Position numbers and translations under genes: made by a program. Below the pieces are notes generated by a model. That model had not been told where the DNA came from, ran no database searches, and was given only the letters and a program-made list of their open reading frames with translations. Positions 17,349 to 24,660 of a stretch of DNA of 64,000 nt are shown piece after piece. The stretch is from Paracidovorax oryzae ATCC 19882 (GTDB lineage: Bacteria > Pseudomonadota > Gammaproteobacteria > Burkholderiales > Burkholderiaceae_C): NCBI RefSeq assembly GCF_000687165.1, contig NZ_JMKU01000002.1, positions 62,001 through 126,000 on the forward strand, given 5' to 3'. The first letter of the stretch is position 1. Every line of letters starts with the position of its first letter.

Positions 17349-17842
17349 TTCACACCCAGGGCGCCTGCGACCACGTGGAGCACCGCGAGGATGAGGGCGA
17401 GCGAATCGCCTTGAATCATCCATTGGATGCGAGCCATGTCTTCCAGTGCCGGAGGCAGATCCTTTGCGCCGCGCCCCTTGAGCGATTCCCGCTCCCAGCC
17501 CCGGCAGCATCAGTCCGAACACCATCCAGGCCCACGCCATAGGTAATCTCCGGAATGCTGGTTTGTGAGCGATGCTGGCGGCAAATGATGGCAGCCTGCC
17601 TGGGCCTCGAGAAAACTGCGCAATGTCGTCCAAAGCATCTTCAGGCTCATGGAGCGCCGCAGACACGAGGGCTTCGCACACGACGCCCGTGGCCTTGTCT
17701 GCCAATGCACGGCGCAGCGCCGCCTTGTCCTGGGGGATGGGATGGTAGTTTGCTTCAGCATTTTGCCGAGGCTGGCGCCAGCCATGGGCCCGAGGCAGGC
17801 GCTGGCCAGAATCAGTTGGCTTGACGCCGCCCCGGACGCCAT
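17349..17842 (-). pseudogene. frameshifted remnant(s) of unknown gene(s)
   Basis: Coding-like reading jumps between frames. One frame reads LGPMAGASLGKMLKQ near 17790, the next reads ALRRALADKATGVVCEALV and HEPEDALDDIAQF, and a third reads LEAQAG. A second piece starts at ATG 17540 with an AGGT-poor but CGGAGA-led site, reads MAWAWMVFGLMLPGL, then must shift frame to continue as SLKGRGAKDLPPALEDMARI and a hydrophobic end DSLALILAVLHVVAGALGVNP before TAG. At least two frameshifts are needed. The family is not recognised; the second piece looks like a small membrane protein. It overlaps the 3' end of the EamA gene. Confidence 0.5.
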
Positions 17843-18702
17843 TCACTCACGAGCACTGCCAGCACCACCAGCATCCCGCCCAACAATACCAACGGAGGAA
17901 GCCGCTCGCCGACAAGCCGGCCGATGGCGGCACCCCAGATCGGTTCACTGGCGTAAATGAGCGTGGCCCTGGTGGGAGATACCTCGCGTTGCGCCCAGTT
18001 CATCACCCACTGGATCAGTACGCTGGCCACGCCAAGGCCGCCCGCGCATGCCAGCCCAACCCACGAGAACGCCGGAATCCCCTCGTTCGCCGCAGGCATC
18101 GCCGCGAAAGCCAGCACGCTGGCGGTGACCAGCTGGACCACGGTCACCCGCCTGAGATCGACGTGCCCGGCGTACTTGCTGATCAGCACGATCTCCGCGG
18201 CGATGGCCAGCGCCCCCAGGAATGTGAGCAGCTCACCAGTCCCCGGCGCCAGGGTGTCCAGCCGATCCACGCCGCTCAGCAGGAGCAAGCCCGACAGGGC
18301 CAGGGCCACCCCGATCCACGCCATGGGATGGGGAACGCTGCGCATCACCAGCCACTGGAACAACGGAACCGCCGGCACATACAGCGCGGTGATGAAAGCC
18401 GACTGGCTGATGGTGATGAACTTCAACCCGCAGGTCTGCAGGCTGTAGCCCAGGAAGATGGCCATGCCGATGGCGCATCCGCCCCTCACTTCAAGCCAGG
18501 TCAGATGCCGCATGCATCCTCGAAAGACCAGCAGGCTGATGGCCCCCGCCACGGCGAAACGCAGCCCGACAAAGAATAGCGGGCCGCTGTGCGCCAGCCC
18601 GACGTGGATGATGAGGAACGCTGCGCCCCACACCATGGTGATGAGCAGCAAGGCCACTTCCTGGCGCCGCAGGGAGCATCGATGAGACAATGTGTGCAAC
18701 AT
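17812..18702 (-). CDS. EamA/DMT-family transporter
   Basis: A protein of about 296 residues with ten hydrophobic segments in two EamA repeats. The first begins VALLLITMVWGAAFLIIHVG and ends near SQSAFITALYVPAVPLF, the second contains LIYASEPIWGAAIG before a basic tail. It probably exports an amino acid or other metabolite. The start is uncertain: ATG 18702 or one of three ATG codons at 18711-18717. All lie within or beside the palindromes shared with the divergent XRE-cupin gene, its likely regulator. Confidence 0.85.
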   Translation of the reverse strand: MLHTLSHRCSLRRQEVALLLITMVWGAAFLIIHVGLAHSGPLFFVGLRFAVAGAISLLVFRGCMRHLTWLEVRGGCAIGMAIFLGYSLQTCGLKFITISQSAFITALYVPAVPLFQWLVMRSVPHPMAWIGVALALSGLLLLSGVDRLDTLAPGTGELLTFLGALAIAAEIVLISKYAGHVDLRRVTVVQLVTASVLAFAAMPAANEGIPAFSWVGLACAGGLGVASVLIQWVMNWAQREVSPTRATLIYASEPIWGAAIGRLVGERLPPLVLLGGMLVVLAVLVSEWRPGRRQAN

Positions 18703-18733
18703 ACTGCACATCATCATATGAGCAATATATTGC
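18693..18733. promoter_or_regulatory. two related palindromes at the divergent eamA/xre starts
   Basis: Site 1, TGTGCA-ACATAC-TGCACA (18693-18710), has perfect 6-base outer arms. Site 2, GCAATATATTGC (18722-18733), is a perfect 12-bp palindrome, and both share the half-site GCAA...TTGCACA form. Centres are 26 bp apart. They cover the start codons of both genes, so they are strong candidates for operators of the XRE regulator. Confidence 0.6.
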
Positions 18734-19287
18734 ACAGTCAAACGACGGACGGAAACGTACTCGCCTTCGTGAGCGAGAACCTGCGCCGCCTGAGAACGGA
18801 GGCGGGCTTGAGCCAATTGGCACTCGCGGAAGCGGCGGGGTTGAGCCGCCGGATGATTTCCAGCCTGGAGGCCGGGGATACGAACATCAGCCTGGCCAGC
18901 CTGGATCGCCTGGCTGCGGCACTCGGCGTCGGGTTCGTTGCGCTGGTCAGTGATCCCTCGGCCAGGAGCCAGCGGGTCGATGCGCTGGCCTGGAAGGGAA
19001 AAAGCAAGGACAGCCGCGGCGTGCTCCTGGGCTATGTCCCCGCGACCCGGGAGGCGCAGCTGTGGTCATGGGCCCTGGCGCCTGGAGAGAGCTACCGCGG
19101 ACAGGCCGACCCCGCCGGATGGCACGAGATGGTCTTCGTGGTGGCGGGCACGCTGACACTCCGGTTCGAACACGAGGTGGTCACGGTGGCTGCCGGGGAC
19201 TACTGCATCTACAGCAGCGCCCAGAACTATGTGTGCCAGAACGCCGGGGCTGAGATGCTGCGGTTCGTGAAGAACGTGGTGTGCTGA
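18718..19287 (+). CDS. XRE-family regulator with C-terminal cupin
   Basis: A 189-residue regulator. Residues about 14-70 form an XRE helix-turn-helix (FVSENLRRLRTEAGLSQLAL, then AAGLSRRMISSLEAG), joined to a cupin domain (about 105-185) with GWHEMVFVVAGTLTLRFEH and AAGDYCIYSS. HTH-cupin proteins often control adjacent exporters, and the EamA gene diverges here with only 15 bp between nearest starts. The ATG at 18718 lacks a Shine-Dalgarno site; translation may be leaderless, or start from a later GTG. Confidence 0.85.
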   Translation: MSNILHSQTTDGNVLAFVSENLRRLRTEAGLSQLALAEAAGLSRRMISSLEAGDTNISLASLDRLAAALGVGFVALVSDPSARSQRVDALAWKGKSKDSRGVLLGYVPATREAQLWSWALAPGESYRGQADPAGWHEMVFVVAGTLTLRFEHEVVTVAAGDYCIYSSAQNYVCQNAGAEMLRFVKNVVC

Positions 19288-19321
19288 TGGGGCTGGCCGC
19301 AGCGCAGGAGGCCGCATCGGG

Positions 19322-19984
19322 TCAGGTCACGACGCTGGCCACCGCTGCATAGTGGCTCGCCGTTCCACCCAGCACAAACAGGTGCCAGACCCCATGCGCA
19401 TGGCGATAGCCGGCGCGATTGACGTAGAAGACCGTGCCCACCGTGTAGAAGGCGGCGCCGGTGAGCAGCCACAGCAGCCCTCCAGCGTCGATCCGGGCCA
19501 GCAGCGGCACGGCGGCGACCACCATGGCCCAGCCCATGGCAACGTAGAGCGGCAGGGGCGGTGCCGGAGACGCGACGCCCAGTTCGCGCACCATGCCCAG
19601 CAAGGCGATGCTCCACACCGCCCCCAGGACGGCCCAGTCCCAGGCACCCCGCGCCGCGACCAGGGCGAAGGGCGTGTAGCTGCCGGCAATGAGCAGGTAG
19701 ATGGCGCAGTGGTCCGCCCGTTGCCACCACAGCTTCGCCTGCCCATGAGCGCTGTGGAAGAAGGTGGATGCGGCATACAGTGCCACGCAGGACAGCGCGA
19801 AAACCAGCCCCCCGGCGATCTTGCCCGCGTCCCCGGTGGGCAGGCTGACGATGAGCATGAGGGGAACGCCTGGAACAGCCAGCGCGAACCCCAGCAGGTG
19901 GGTGCAGGTGTTGAATCGTTCGCCGGGGCGCATTCCGATGGAGCAGCGGTGGATTGGCGCCAGTGGATCAGCCGGGCGTGACAT
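19322..19984 (-). CDS. hemolysin III family (PAQR-like) membrane protein
   Basis: A 220-residue protein with seven hydrophobic segments and the hemolysin III/PAQR motifs: an N-terminal GERFNTCTHLLG, the ASTFFHSAHG and RADHCAIYLLIAGSYTPFAL histidine-aspartate cluster, and a C-terminal GVWHLFVLGGTASHYAAV with the metal-binding histidines. Members are probably zinc-dependent membrane hydrolases (ceramidase-like) rather than true hemolysins. It is the last gene of cargo A and abuts the duplicated dctM fragment. Confidence 0.88.
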   Translation of the reverse strand: MSRPADPLAPIHRCSIGMRPGERFNTCTHLLGFALAVPGVPLMLIVSLPTGDAGKIAGGLVFALSCVALYAASTFFHSAHGQAKLWWQRADHCAIYLLIAGSYTPFALVAARGAWDWAVLGAVWSIALLGMVRELGVASPAPPLPLYVAMGWAMVVAAVPLLARIDAGGLLWLLTGAAFYTVGTVFYVNRAGYRHAHGVWHLFVLGGTASHYAAVASVVT

Positions 19985-20016
19985 GGGGATGAAGAAAAGA
20001 GGGAGTTCTTCATCTC

Positions 20017-20280
20017 AACCGCCGATGAGTGATCCGCCGAACAGGCCACGCCGCCTCACCCATACAACAACCTCGCCGGCCACGTCACCAACACCGGAAA
20101 TGCCACCATCAGGAACATCATCGCGAACTCCGCCAGCATGAGCGGCCAGACGCCGCGGATCACGTCGTCCATGCGGATGCGCGCCACGCCGGCCACGACG
20201 TTGAGCACGGTGCCCATCGGCGGCGTGACGAGGCCGGTGGAGTTGTTGGTGATGAACAGCACTCCAAAATAGATCGGGTT
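20017..20280. repeat. direct repeat copy 1 (partner at 22653-22916)
   Basis: This segment aligns without gaps to 22653-22916 at an offset of 2636 bases and is highly but not perfectly similar by eye. It contains the last 75 or so codons of dctM plus about 39 bp beyond its stop codon. Similarity to dctM ends at base 20279/20280, where pfpI-like sequence takes over. Sequence divergence shows it is not a recent exact duplication. Confidence 0.85.
20056..20279 (-). pseudogene. truncated second copy of dctM (3' end only)
   Basis: It encodes the final segment of a TRAP large permease: NNSTGLVTPPMGTVLNVVAG through VTWPARLLYG and the stop. Compared with the intact gene at 22692-23972 there are conservative differences (for example S-T-G for S-I-G and PPMG for PPVG). 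The 5' end is cut at a junction with a pfpI-like fragment pointing the other way, sharing 2 bp (GT). It has no start or promoter of its own and is almost certainly non-functional. Confidence 0.85.
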
Positions 20281-20665
20281 CTACCCTGGCGGCCACGGCC
20301 CGCTGTGGGACCTGGCCGAGGACGCGCAATCCATCGCGCTGATCGAGAAGACCTTCGCCGCGAAGTAGCCGCTGGCCCTGGTCTGCGACGTACCCGGCGT
20401 GCTGCGCCACGCCAAGGCGCCGGGCGGCGAGCCGCTGGTGACGGGCCGCAAGGTGACGGGCTTGACCAACAGCGAGGAAGAGTCGGTCCAGCTCACGCAG
20501 GTGGTGCCGTTCCTGGTGGAGGACATGCTCAAGGCGAACGGCGGGCTGTACGGGAAGGACTCGGACTTGGCGCCGTTCGTGCTGACGGAAGGGCAGTTGG
20601 TGACGAGGCAGAATCCGGCGTCGGCGGAGCCGGCGGCGAAGGCGCTGCTGCAGTTGCCGGGGTGA
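20280..20665 (+). pseudogene. truncated second copy of the pfpI-like gene with internal stop
   Basis: It corresponds to the last 129 codons of the gene at 16626-17306, reading FYPGGHGPLWDLAEDAQSIA onward to AAKALLQLPG and stop; similarity runs about 30 bp past the stop. A TAG at 20366-20368 replaces AAA, and the nucleophile context changes from VCHAPG to VCDVPG. The 5' half is missing. The pattern of scattered substitutions shows an allele from a diverged relative rather than a fresh copy. Confidence 0.85.
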
Positions 20666-20695
20666 GGTTCGCCATAGAGTGAACTGGTTGAGCGT

Positions 20696-21068
20696 CCCGG
20701 ACGGAAGCCGCGCTGTTCCCCATCTCAACCGAGGCGAGACTGGTGCAAACCATGCTGGTGGCACTTCGCATTGGACTACCACTTACTTGTGGAGTTCGAG
20801 CGCCATTTCGCCGCCGAAGGCATGTCAGACAAAGTCGGCCGAAAGGGCTGCCAAGTGCCGTCGCTCAAACGCTGCTGTGCCTGTAGGTCGGAGGATACAG
20901 AACACAAACAATGTAAAACCAGTTGATTCTTACAAACAGGATGTCAACATGTTAATCATAAACTTATCCCCAGATTTGGCTACACTGATCGCCTGGAGCC
21001 ATCTTTTGTCAAGGCTGAACACAAATTTCTGTGGATAATTCTGTGTATAAGTTGGGAGCAAATTAAGC
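20696..21068. other. non-coding, locally AT-rich border of cargo B
   Basis: No supportable gene is seen between the pfpI' remnant and the promoter at 21069. Bases 20900-21060 are markedly richer in A and T than the rest of the window. A 119-codon frame crosses the region but its composition is unlike a protein. The change in base composition marks the edge of acquired DNA. Confidence 0.5.
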
Positions 21069-21096
21069 TTGCTGAATTTTTCTACTGACATTTAAT
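21069..21096 (+). promoter_or_regulatory. sigma-70-like promoter for the protease pair
   Basis: TTGCTG (21069-21074), a 16-bp spacer, and TTTAAT (21091-21096) give a fair -35/-10 pair. The first start codon with a good ribosome site is at 21124, about 28 bp beyond the -10. Confidence 0.45.
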
Positions 21097-21123
21097 GCGA
21101 GCATGAACGTGTGGAGGACGCAT

Positions 21124-21381
21124 ATGTCAATGGCATTTGAAGAGATCAGCCAAGTGGCTGCGAAGGGCGAGGAGATCTACCGCCAGCGGTACCAAAAGGC
21201 GTTTGAGCGCCTGTACCCGAACCAGTTCGTGGCAATCGACGTGCTGTCGCAACAGGCATTCATCGGCGAGTACCCTGACGTTGCGATAGGAAAAGCCTTT
21301 GATGAGGTAGCACAACCTCACATCCACCTCGTGAAAATTGGCTGTGATAGCGCTTACAGCATGGGGTCGATGCTCACCTGA
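21124..21381 (+). CDS. small hypothetical protein preceding aspartic protease
   Basis: An 85-residue protein, MSMAFEEISQVAAKGEEIY onward, with a helical basic-acidic N-terminal half and the phrase FVAIDVLSQQAFIGEYPDVA, reminiscent of DUF5678-type proteins. The start is ATG 21124, with GGAGG six bases upstream; an upstream ATG at 21103 is weaker. It lies 6 nt before a retropepsin-like gene. Similar small-protein/protease pairs are, to my memory, found in cyanobacteria and other phyla, and could act like a toxin-antitoxin or maturation unit; this is conjecture. Confidence 0.6.
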   Translation: MSMAFEEISQVAAKGEEIYRQRYQKAFERLYPNQFVAIDVLSQQAFIGEYPDVAIGKAFDEVAQPHIHLVKIGCDSAYSMGSMLT

Positions 21382-21387
21382 TCCGGC

Positions 21388-21792
21388 ATGCAAAAGCTGG
21401 TAGGTATAAAACGCAACAATCAGCTATGTGTTTCACTGAACATCGCCGGAACACAAGGACATCCGGCGGAGGTGGTGGTAGCTGTAGACACGGGCTTCAG
21501 TGGCTTCTTGTCCCTTCCTTTCTCTCTTGCTGAACCTCACGGGCTGGAGGCTGCAGGTTCGACCATGGCTACATTCGCCAATGGTTCTAGACAAGTGATG
21601 CCCCTGGCGCGCGTGAATGTTGGTTTCGCGACTTGCACCCGACCTGGCGTCGCTCTTGTGACGCAGAGCGACTCTCATCCGCTCATTGGGTTGGCTTTCC
21701 TAAGAGTGTTCGATCTAACGCTAGTTGCGACGCACGATAAGCTAGCGTTGACTACCGACCCTGAGCTCAAGCGATGGATTGGCGAGGCGTGA
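21388..21792 (+). CDS. retropepsin-like (clan AA) aspartic protease
   Basis: A 134-residue single-domain protein with the aspartic protease signature VAVDTGFSG (D34-T35-G36), preceded by a beta strand with PAEVVVAVD, and a second hydrophobic psi-loop motif at HPLIGLAFLRVFDLTL. The size fits a homodimeric retropepsin. There is no signal peptide. It forms a two-gene unit with the small upstream gene. The substrate is unknown. Base composition is lower in GC than in the core genes, consistent with transfer. Confidence 0.72.
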   Translation: MQKLVGIKRNNQLCVSLNIAGTQGHPAEVVVAVDTGFSGFLSLPFSLAEPHGLEAAGSTMATFANGSRQVMPLARVNVGFATCTRPGVALVTQSDSHPLIGLAFLRVFDLTLVATHDKLALTTDPELKRWIGEA

Positions 21793-21969
21793 GATGGCAT
21801 GGACGCTGGCTGCAACATCTTGCTGCGCTGGTTGGTGAATGTTTCCCCTCTGATGCGTGCTTGACTGCGCTCTACAAGCCCCGCGGCAACAACCGTGGGC
21901 TTCTTCCTTTGTACCTTGCCTCACATTGCCGCAGAGCAGCTACGATCCCAAGAAAAAGGAGGACGTAGG

Positions 21970-22581
21970 ATGCACAGCGAAGGCAAGGCTAAGAGCCTGC
22001 AGCAGGAGATCAACCAATGGAAGTGGGGCGTCGCAGGGGCGGCACTGATCGCTGTGGTGGCGTACGCCGTATGGTTCGGATGGTGGAAGGCGCTGCCGCT
22101 TGCGGACGCGGCGGGCAGTTGGGGCGAGTTCGGTGACTTCCTCGGTGGCCTGCTCAATCCGCTCGTGGCCTTTGCTGCGTTCTACTGGCTAACCCGATCG
22201 GTGCAGCTCCAGAAAAAGGAGCTGGAAGACACCCGACTTGCGCTAGAAGCGTCTTCCGAGGCTCAGAAGCAGCAGGCTGAGCAGAGCCGAATCGCCGTTC
22301 GGTTGGATGCGTTGGTGGCAGCAAATGCGATGGCAGGCGACGATCTGATCGACCTTCAACAGCGACGGGATTCTCTGATGACTTATGCGAAGCGAGGTGA
22401 TCTGAATAGCGGTTCAGTCGACGCAGCATTGGATCGAATCGCGTTGCTGGATCAGCAAATCGGAGAGCTCACAGGGACGCAGGTAAGGTGTCGTAAGGAG
22501 ATAAGGGAAGTATTAAGGCGCTATCCGCTGCCCATCGCTACGGCGTCTGAGACTGCCGAAGCGTCCGTGACGCCGCCCTGA
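21970..22581 (+). CDS. two-helix membrane protein, AbiC-like N-terminus
   Basis: A 203-residue protein with two N-terminal membrane helices (residues about 19-39 and 56-75) and a cytoplasmic coiled-coil region from about residue 78. The sequence WGEFGDFLGGLLNPLVAFAA resembles the N-terminal pattern of the putative phage abortive infection family (putAbiC), but the usual large C-terminal domain is short. The start is ATG 21970 after AAAAGGAGGA. It sits alone between cargo B's protease pair and the convergent dctM. A defence role is possible but unproven. Confidence 0.5.
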   Translation: MHSEGKAKSLQQEINQWKWGVAGAALIAVVAYAVWFGWWKALPLADAAGSWGEFGDFLGGLLNPLVAFAAFYWLTRSVQLQKKELEDTRLALEASSEAQKQQAEQSRIAVRLDALVAANAMAGDDLIDLQQRRDSLMTYAKRGDLNSGSVDAALDRIALLDQQIGELTGTQVRCRKEIREVLRRYPLPIATASETAEASVTPP

Positions 22582-22652
22582 TGGCCCCCTGGAGGGGCTT
22601 TATGTTGCGGGCTCCCGTATACCGGAATGCCCAGACGTGCGGCACGCCTCCC

Positions 22653-22916
22653 CAACTGCCGATCAGTGATCCGACGAGCAGTTGTTCCGTCTCATCCGTA
22701 CAGCAACCTCGCCGGCCATGTCACCAGCACCGGAAACGCCACCATCAAGAACATCATCGCGAACTCGGCCAGCATGAATGGCCACACGCCGCGGATCACG
22801 TCGTCCATGCGGATGCGCGCGACCCCGGCCACCACGTTCAGCACCGTGCCCACCGGCGGCGTGACGAGGCCGATGGAGTTGTTGATGATGAACAGCACCC
22901 CGAAGTAGATCGGGTC
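22653..22916. repeat. direct repeat copy 2 (3' end of intact dctM)
   Basis: Partner of 20017-20280. Here the sequence continues into the full dctM gene, so this is the native location. The two copies flank the pfpI' remnant and cargo B. Confidence 0.85.
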
Positions 22917-23972
22917 GATGCCCGCGGCCTTGACCACGGGCATGAGCACGGGCGTCAGGATCAGGATGGTGGGCGTCATGTCCATGGCGGTGCCGACGAC
23001 GATCACCAGCAGCATGATCATCGCCATCAGCAGGATGGGGCTGCCGATGAAGGGCTCCAGCAGCGTGACCACCTTGCCCGGCAGGTCGGCCACGGTGATG
23101 AGCCAGGCCGAGACCAGTGCGGCGGCCACCAGGAACATCACCACGCCGGTGGTGCGCGCGGCGGTGACGAAGACACCGTAGATCTGCGAGGGCTTGAGTT
23201 CGCGGTAGATGACCACGGCCACGAAGAGCGAGTACACCGCCGCGACCACGGCCGCCTCGGTGGGCGTGAAGACGCCGAAGCGCAGGCCTACCAGGATGAT
23301 GAGCGGCAGCATCAGCGCCCAGCCGGCCTGGCGGAATGCGAGCCAGACTTCCTTGCGCGAGCGGCGCGGCGGCGGCACGACGTGTTCCTTGCGCACCTGC
23401 CACCACCAGGTGACCCAGAGGGATCCGGCGATGAGGATGCCGGGGAAGATGCCGGCCAGGAAGAGCTTGCTGATCGACAGGTTGGCGGCCACGCCGAAGA
23501 TCACGAAGCCGATGGAGGGCGGGATGATGGGGCCGATCACGCCGGCCGCGGCGATCAGGCCGCCGGAGCGCGCCTTGTCGTGGCCGGCGGCCACCATCAT
23601 CGGGACCAGCAGGGCCGAGAGCGCCGCCGCGTCGGCCACCGCCGAGCCCGACAGCGCCGACAGCACGCAGGCCGCGACGATGGCGACGTAGCCCAGCCCG
23701 CCGCGCACGTGGCCGACGAGGGTGAGCGCCAGATCGACGATGCGCTTGGAGAGGCCGCCGGTGTTCATGATCTCGCCGGCCAGCATGAAAAAGGGCACGG
23801 CCAGCAGCGGGAAGCTGTCGGCGCCGTTGATCAGGTTCTGCGCGAGGATCTGCGCGTCGAACATGTCGAGGTGCCACATGAGCGCCACGCCGCACAGCAG
23901 CAGCGAGAACGCGATCGGGATGCCGATCGCCATGGCGCCCAGCAGCGAGAGGAGGAAGACGGCGATGGTCAT
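22692..23972 (-). CDS. dctM: TRAP transporter large permease DctM
   Basis: A 426-residue polytopic protein with about 12 hydrophobic segments. Family signatures are FFMLAGEIMNTGGLSKRIVD, LSALSGSAVADAAAL, IGPIIPPSIGFVIFG and a C-terminal TPPVGTVLNV. It forms the channel of a TRAP transporter for a carboxylate, driven by a sodium or proton gradient. It starts 13 nt after dctQ in an operon with sugar-acid enzymes, so a sugar acid is the likely substrate. The ATG at 23972 has GAGG nearby. Confidence 0.93.
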   Translation of the reverse strand: MTIAVFLLSLLGAMAIGIPIAFSLLLCGVALMWHLDMFDAQILAQNLINGADSFPLLAVPFFMLAGEIMNTGGLSKRIVDLALTLVGHVRGGLGYVAIVAACVLSALSGSAVADAAALSALLVPMMVAAGHDKARSGGLIAAAGVIGPIIPPSIGFVIFGVAANLSISKLFLAGIFPGILIAGSLWVTWWWQVRKEHVVPPPRRSRKEVWLAFRQAGWALMLPLIILVGLRFGVFTPTEAAVVAAVYSLFVAVVIYRELKPSQIYGVFVTAARTTGVVMFLVAAALVSAWLITVADLPGKVVTLLEPFIGSPILLMAMIMLLVIVVGTAMDMTPTILILTPVLMPVVKAAGIDPIYFGVLFIINNSIGLVTPPVGTVLNVVAGVARIRMDDVIRGVWPFMLAEFAMMFLMVAFPVLVTWPARLLYG

Positions 23973-23985
23973 GGTGCGGGGCTCC

Positions 23986-24600
23986 TCAGCCGTTGTCTTT
24001 CTTGTTCGACGGGCCGGAGGCGGGAGATCCGGCCTGGGCGGCGGCCAGCCGGTCCTCTTCGGCCAGCCGTGCCTGCAGGGCGTCGAATTCCGCGGTCTCT
24101 TCCGAATCCTTGACCATGACCAGCGCATCGCCGCGCAGCTGGCCGCTCAGCACGCGCCAGAGGTCGTAGAGCAGAAAGACCGCGGCGGAGACGGCGAAGA
24201 CCACGCCCGCGAAGTAGAAGTACCCCATCGACCAGCCGGTGGTGGGGGCGGTGACGTCCATGTTCAGCTGCGTCTGCGTCCAGCTGCCCGAGAAGACCAG
24301 CCAGCAGGCCCAGAGCATCAGCACCTGGCCGGTGACGACGCAGGCTTTCTTGCCCCAGTCCGGCAGGCGGCCGAGCAGCATGTCCACGCCCAGGTGGGCG
24401 TGGTCCTTCATGGCGACCACCGCGCCCAGGAAGGTGAGCCAGACGAAGAGCCAGCGCGATACTTCTTCCGACACGGTGATGCCGGTGTTGAAGGCGTAGC
24501 GCAGCACGACGTTGCCGAACACCATCACCACCATTACGGCCAGCGCGCCGGCCATGAGGAAGTCCAGCATCCGGCAATAGCGATCCATCCACCGCTTCAT
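23986..24600 (-). CDS. dctQ: TRAP transporter small permease DctQ
   Basis: A 204-residue membrane protein with four hydrophobic segments and the DctQ pattern NVVLRYAFNTGITVSEEVSRWLF... truncated here to its core, then LGAVVAMKDHAHLGVDML. The C-terminal tail is hydrophilic and longer than usual, about 45 residues. It pairs with DctM, 13 nt downstream, and DctP encoded four genes upstream. Confidence 0.9.
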   Translation of the reverse strand: MKRWMDRYCRMLDFLMAGALAVMVVMVFGNVVLRYAFNTGITVSEEVSRWLFVWLTFLGAVVAMKDHAHLGVDMLLGRLPDWGKKACVVTGQVLMLWACWLVFSGSWTQTQLNMDVTAPTTGWSMGYFYFAGVVFAVSAAVFLLYDLWRVLSGQLRGDALVMVKDSEETAEFDALQARLAEEDRLAAAQAGSPASGPSNKKDNG

Positions 24601-24660
24601 GGTCTTGTCTCCTTGATCGACGGTTGTCGATTCGCGTGTCGTTATGGTTTTGTGCGCGCT

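Noticed and set aside
20679-21038. A 119-codon plus-strand open frame
   Set aside because: It begins in the tail of the pfpI' remnant, has no ribosome site, no recognisable domain and shifts composition midway; treated as non-coding.
20017-22916. Direct repeats as attachment sites of an integrative element
   Set aside because: The repeats are about 264 bp of coding sequence with scattered differences, and no integrase or transposase lies between them, so homologous cassette joining fits better than site-specific integration.
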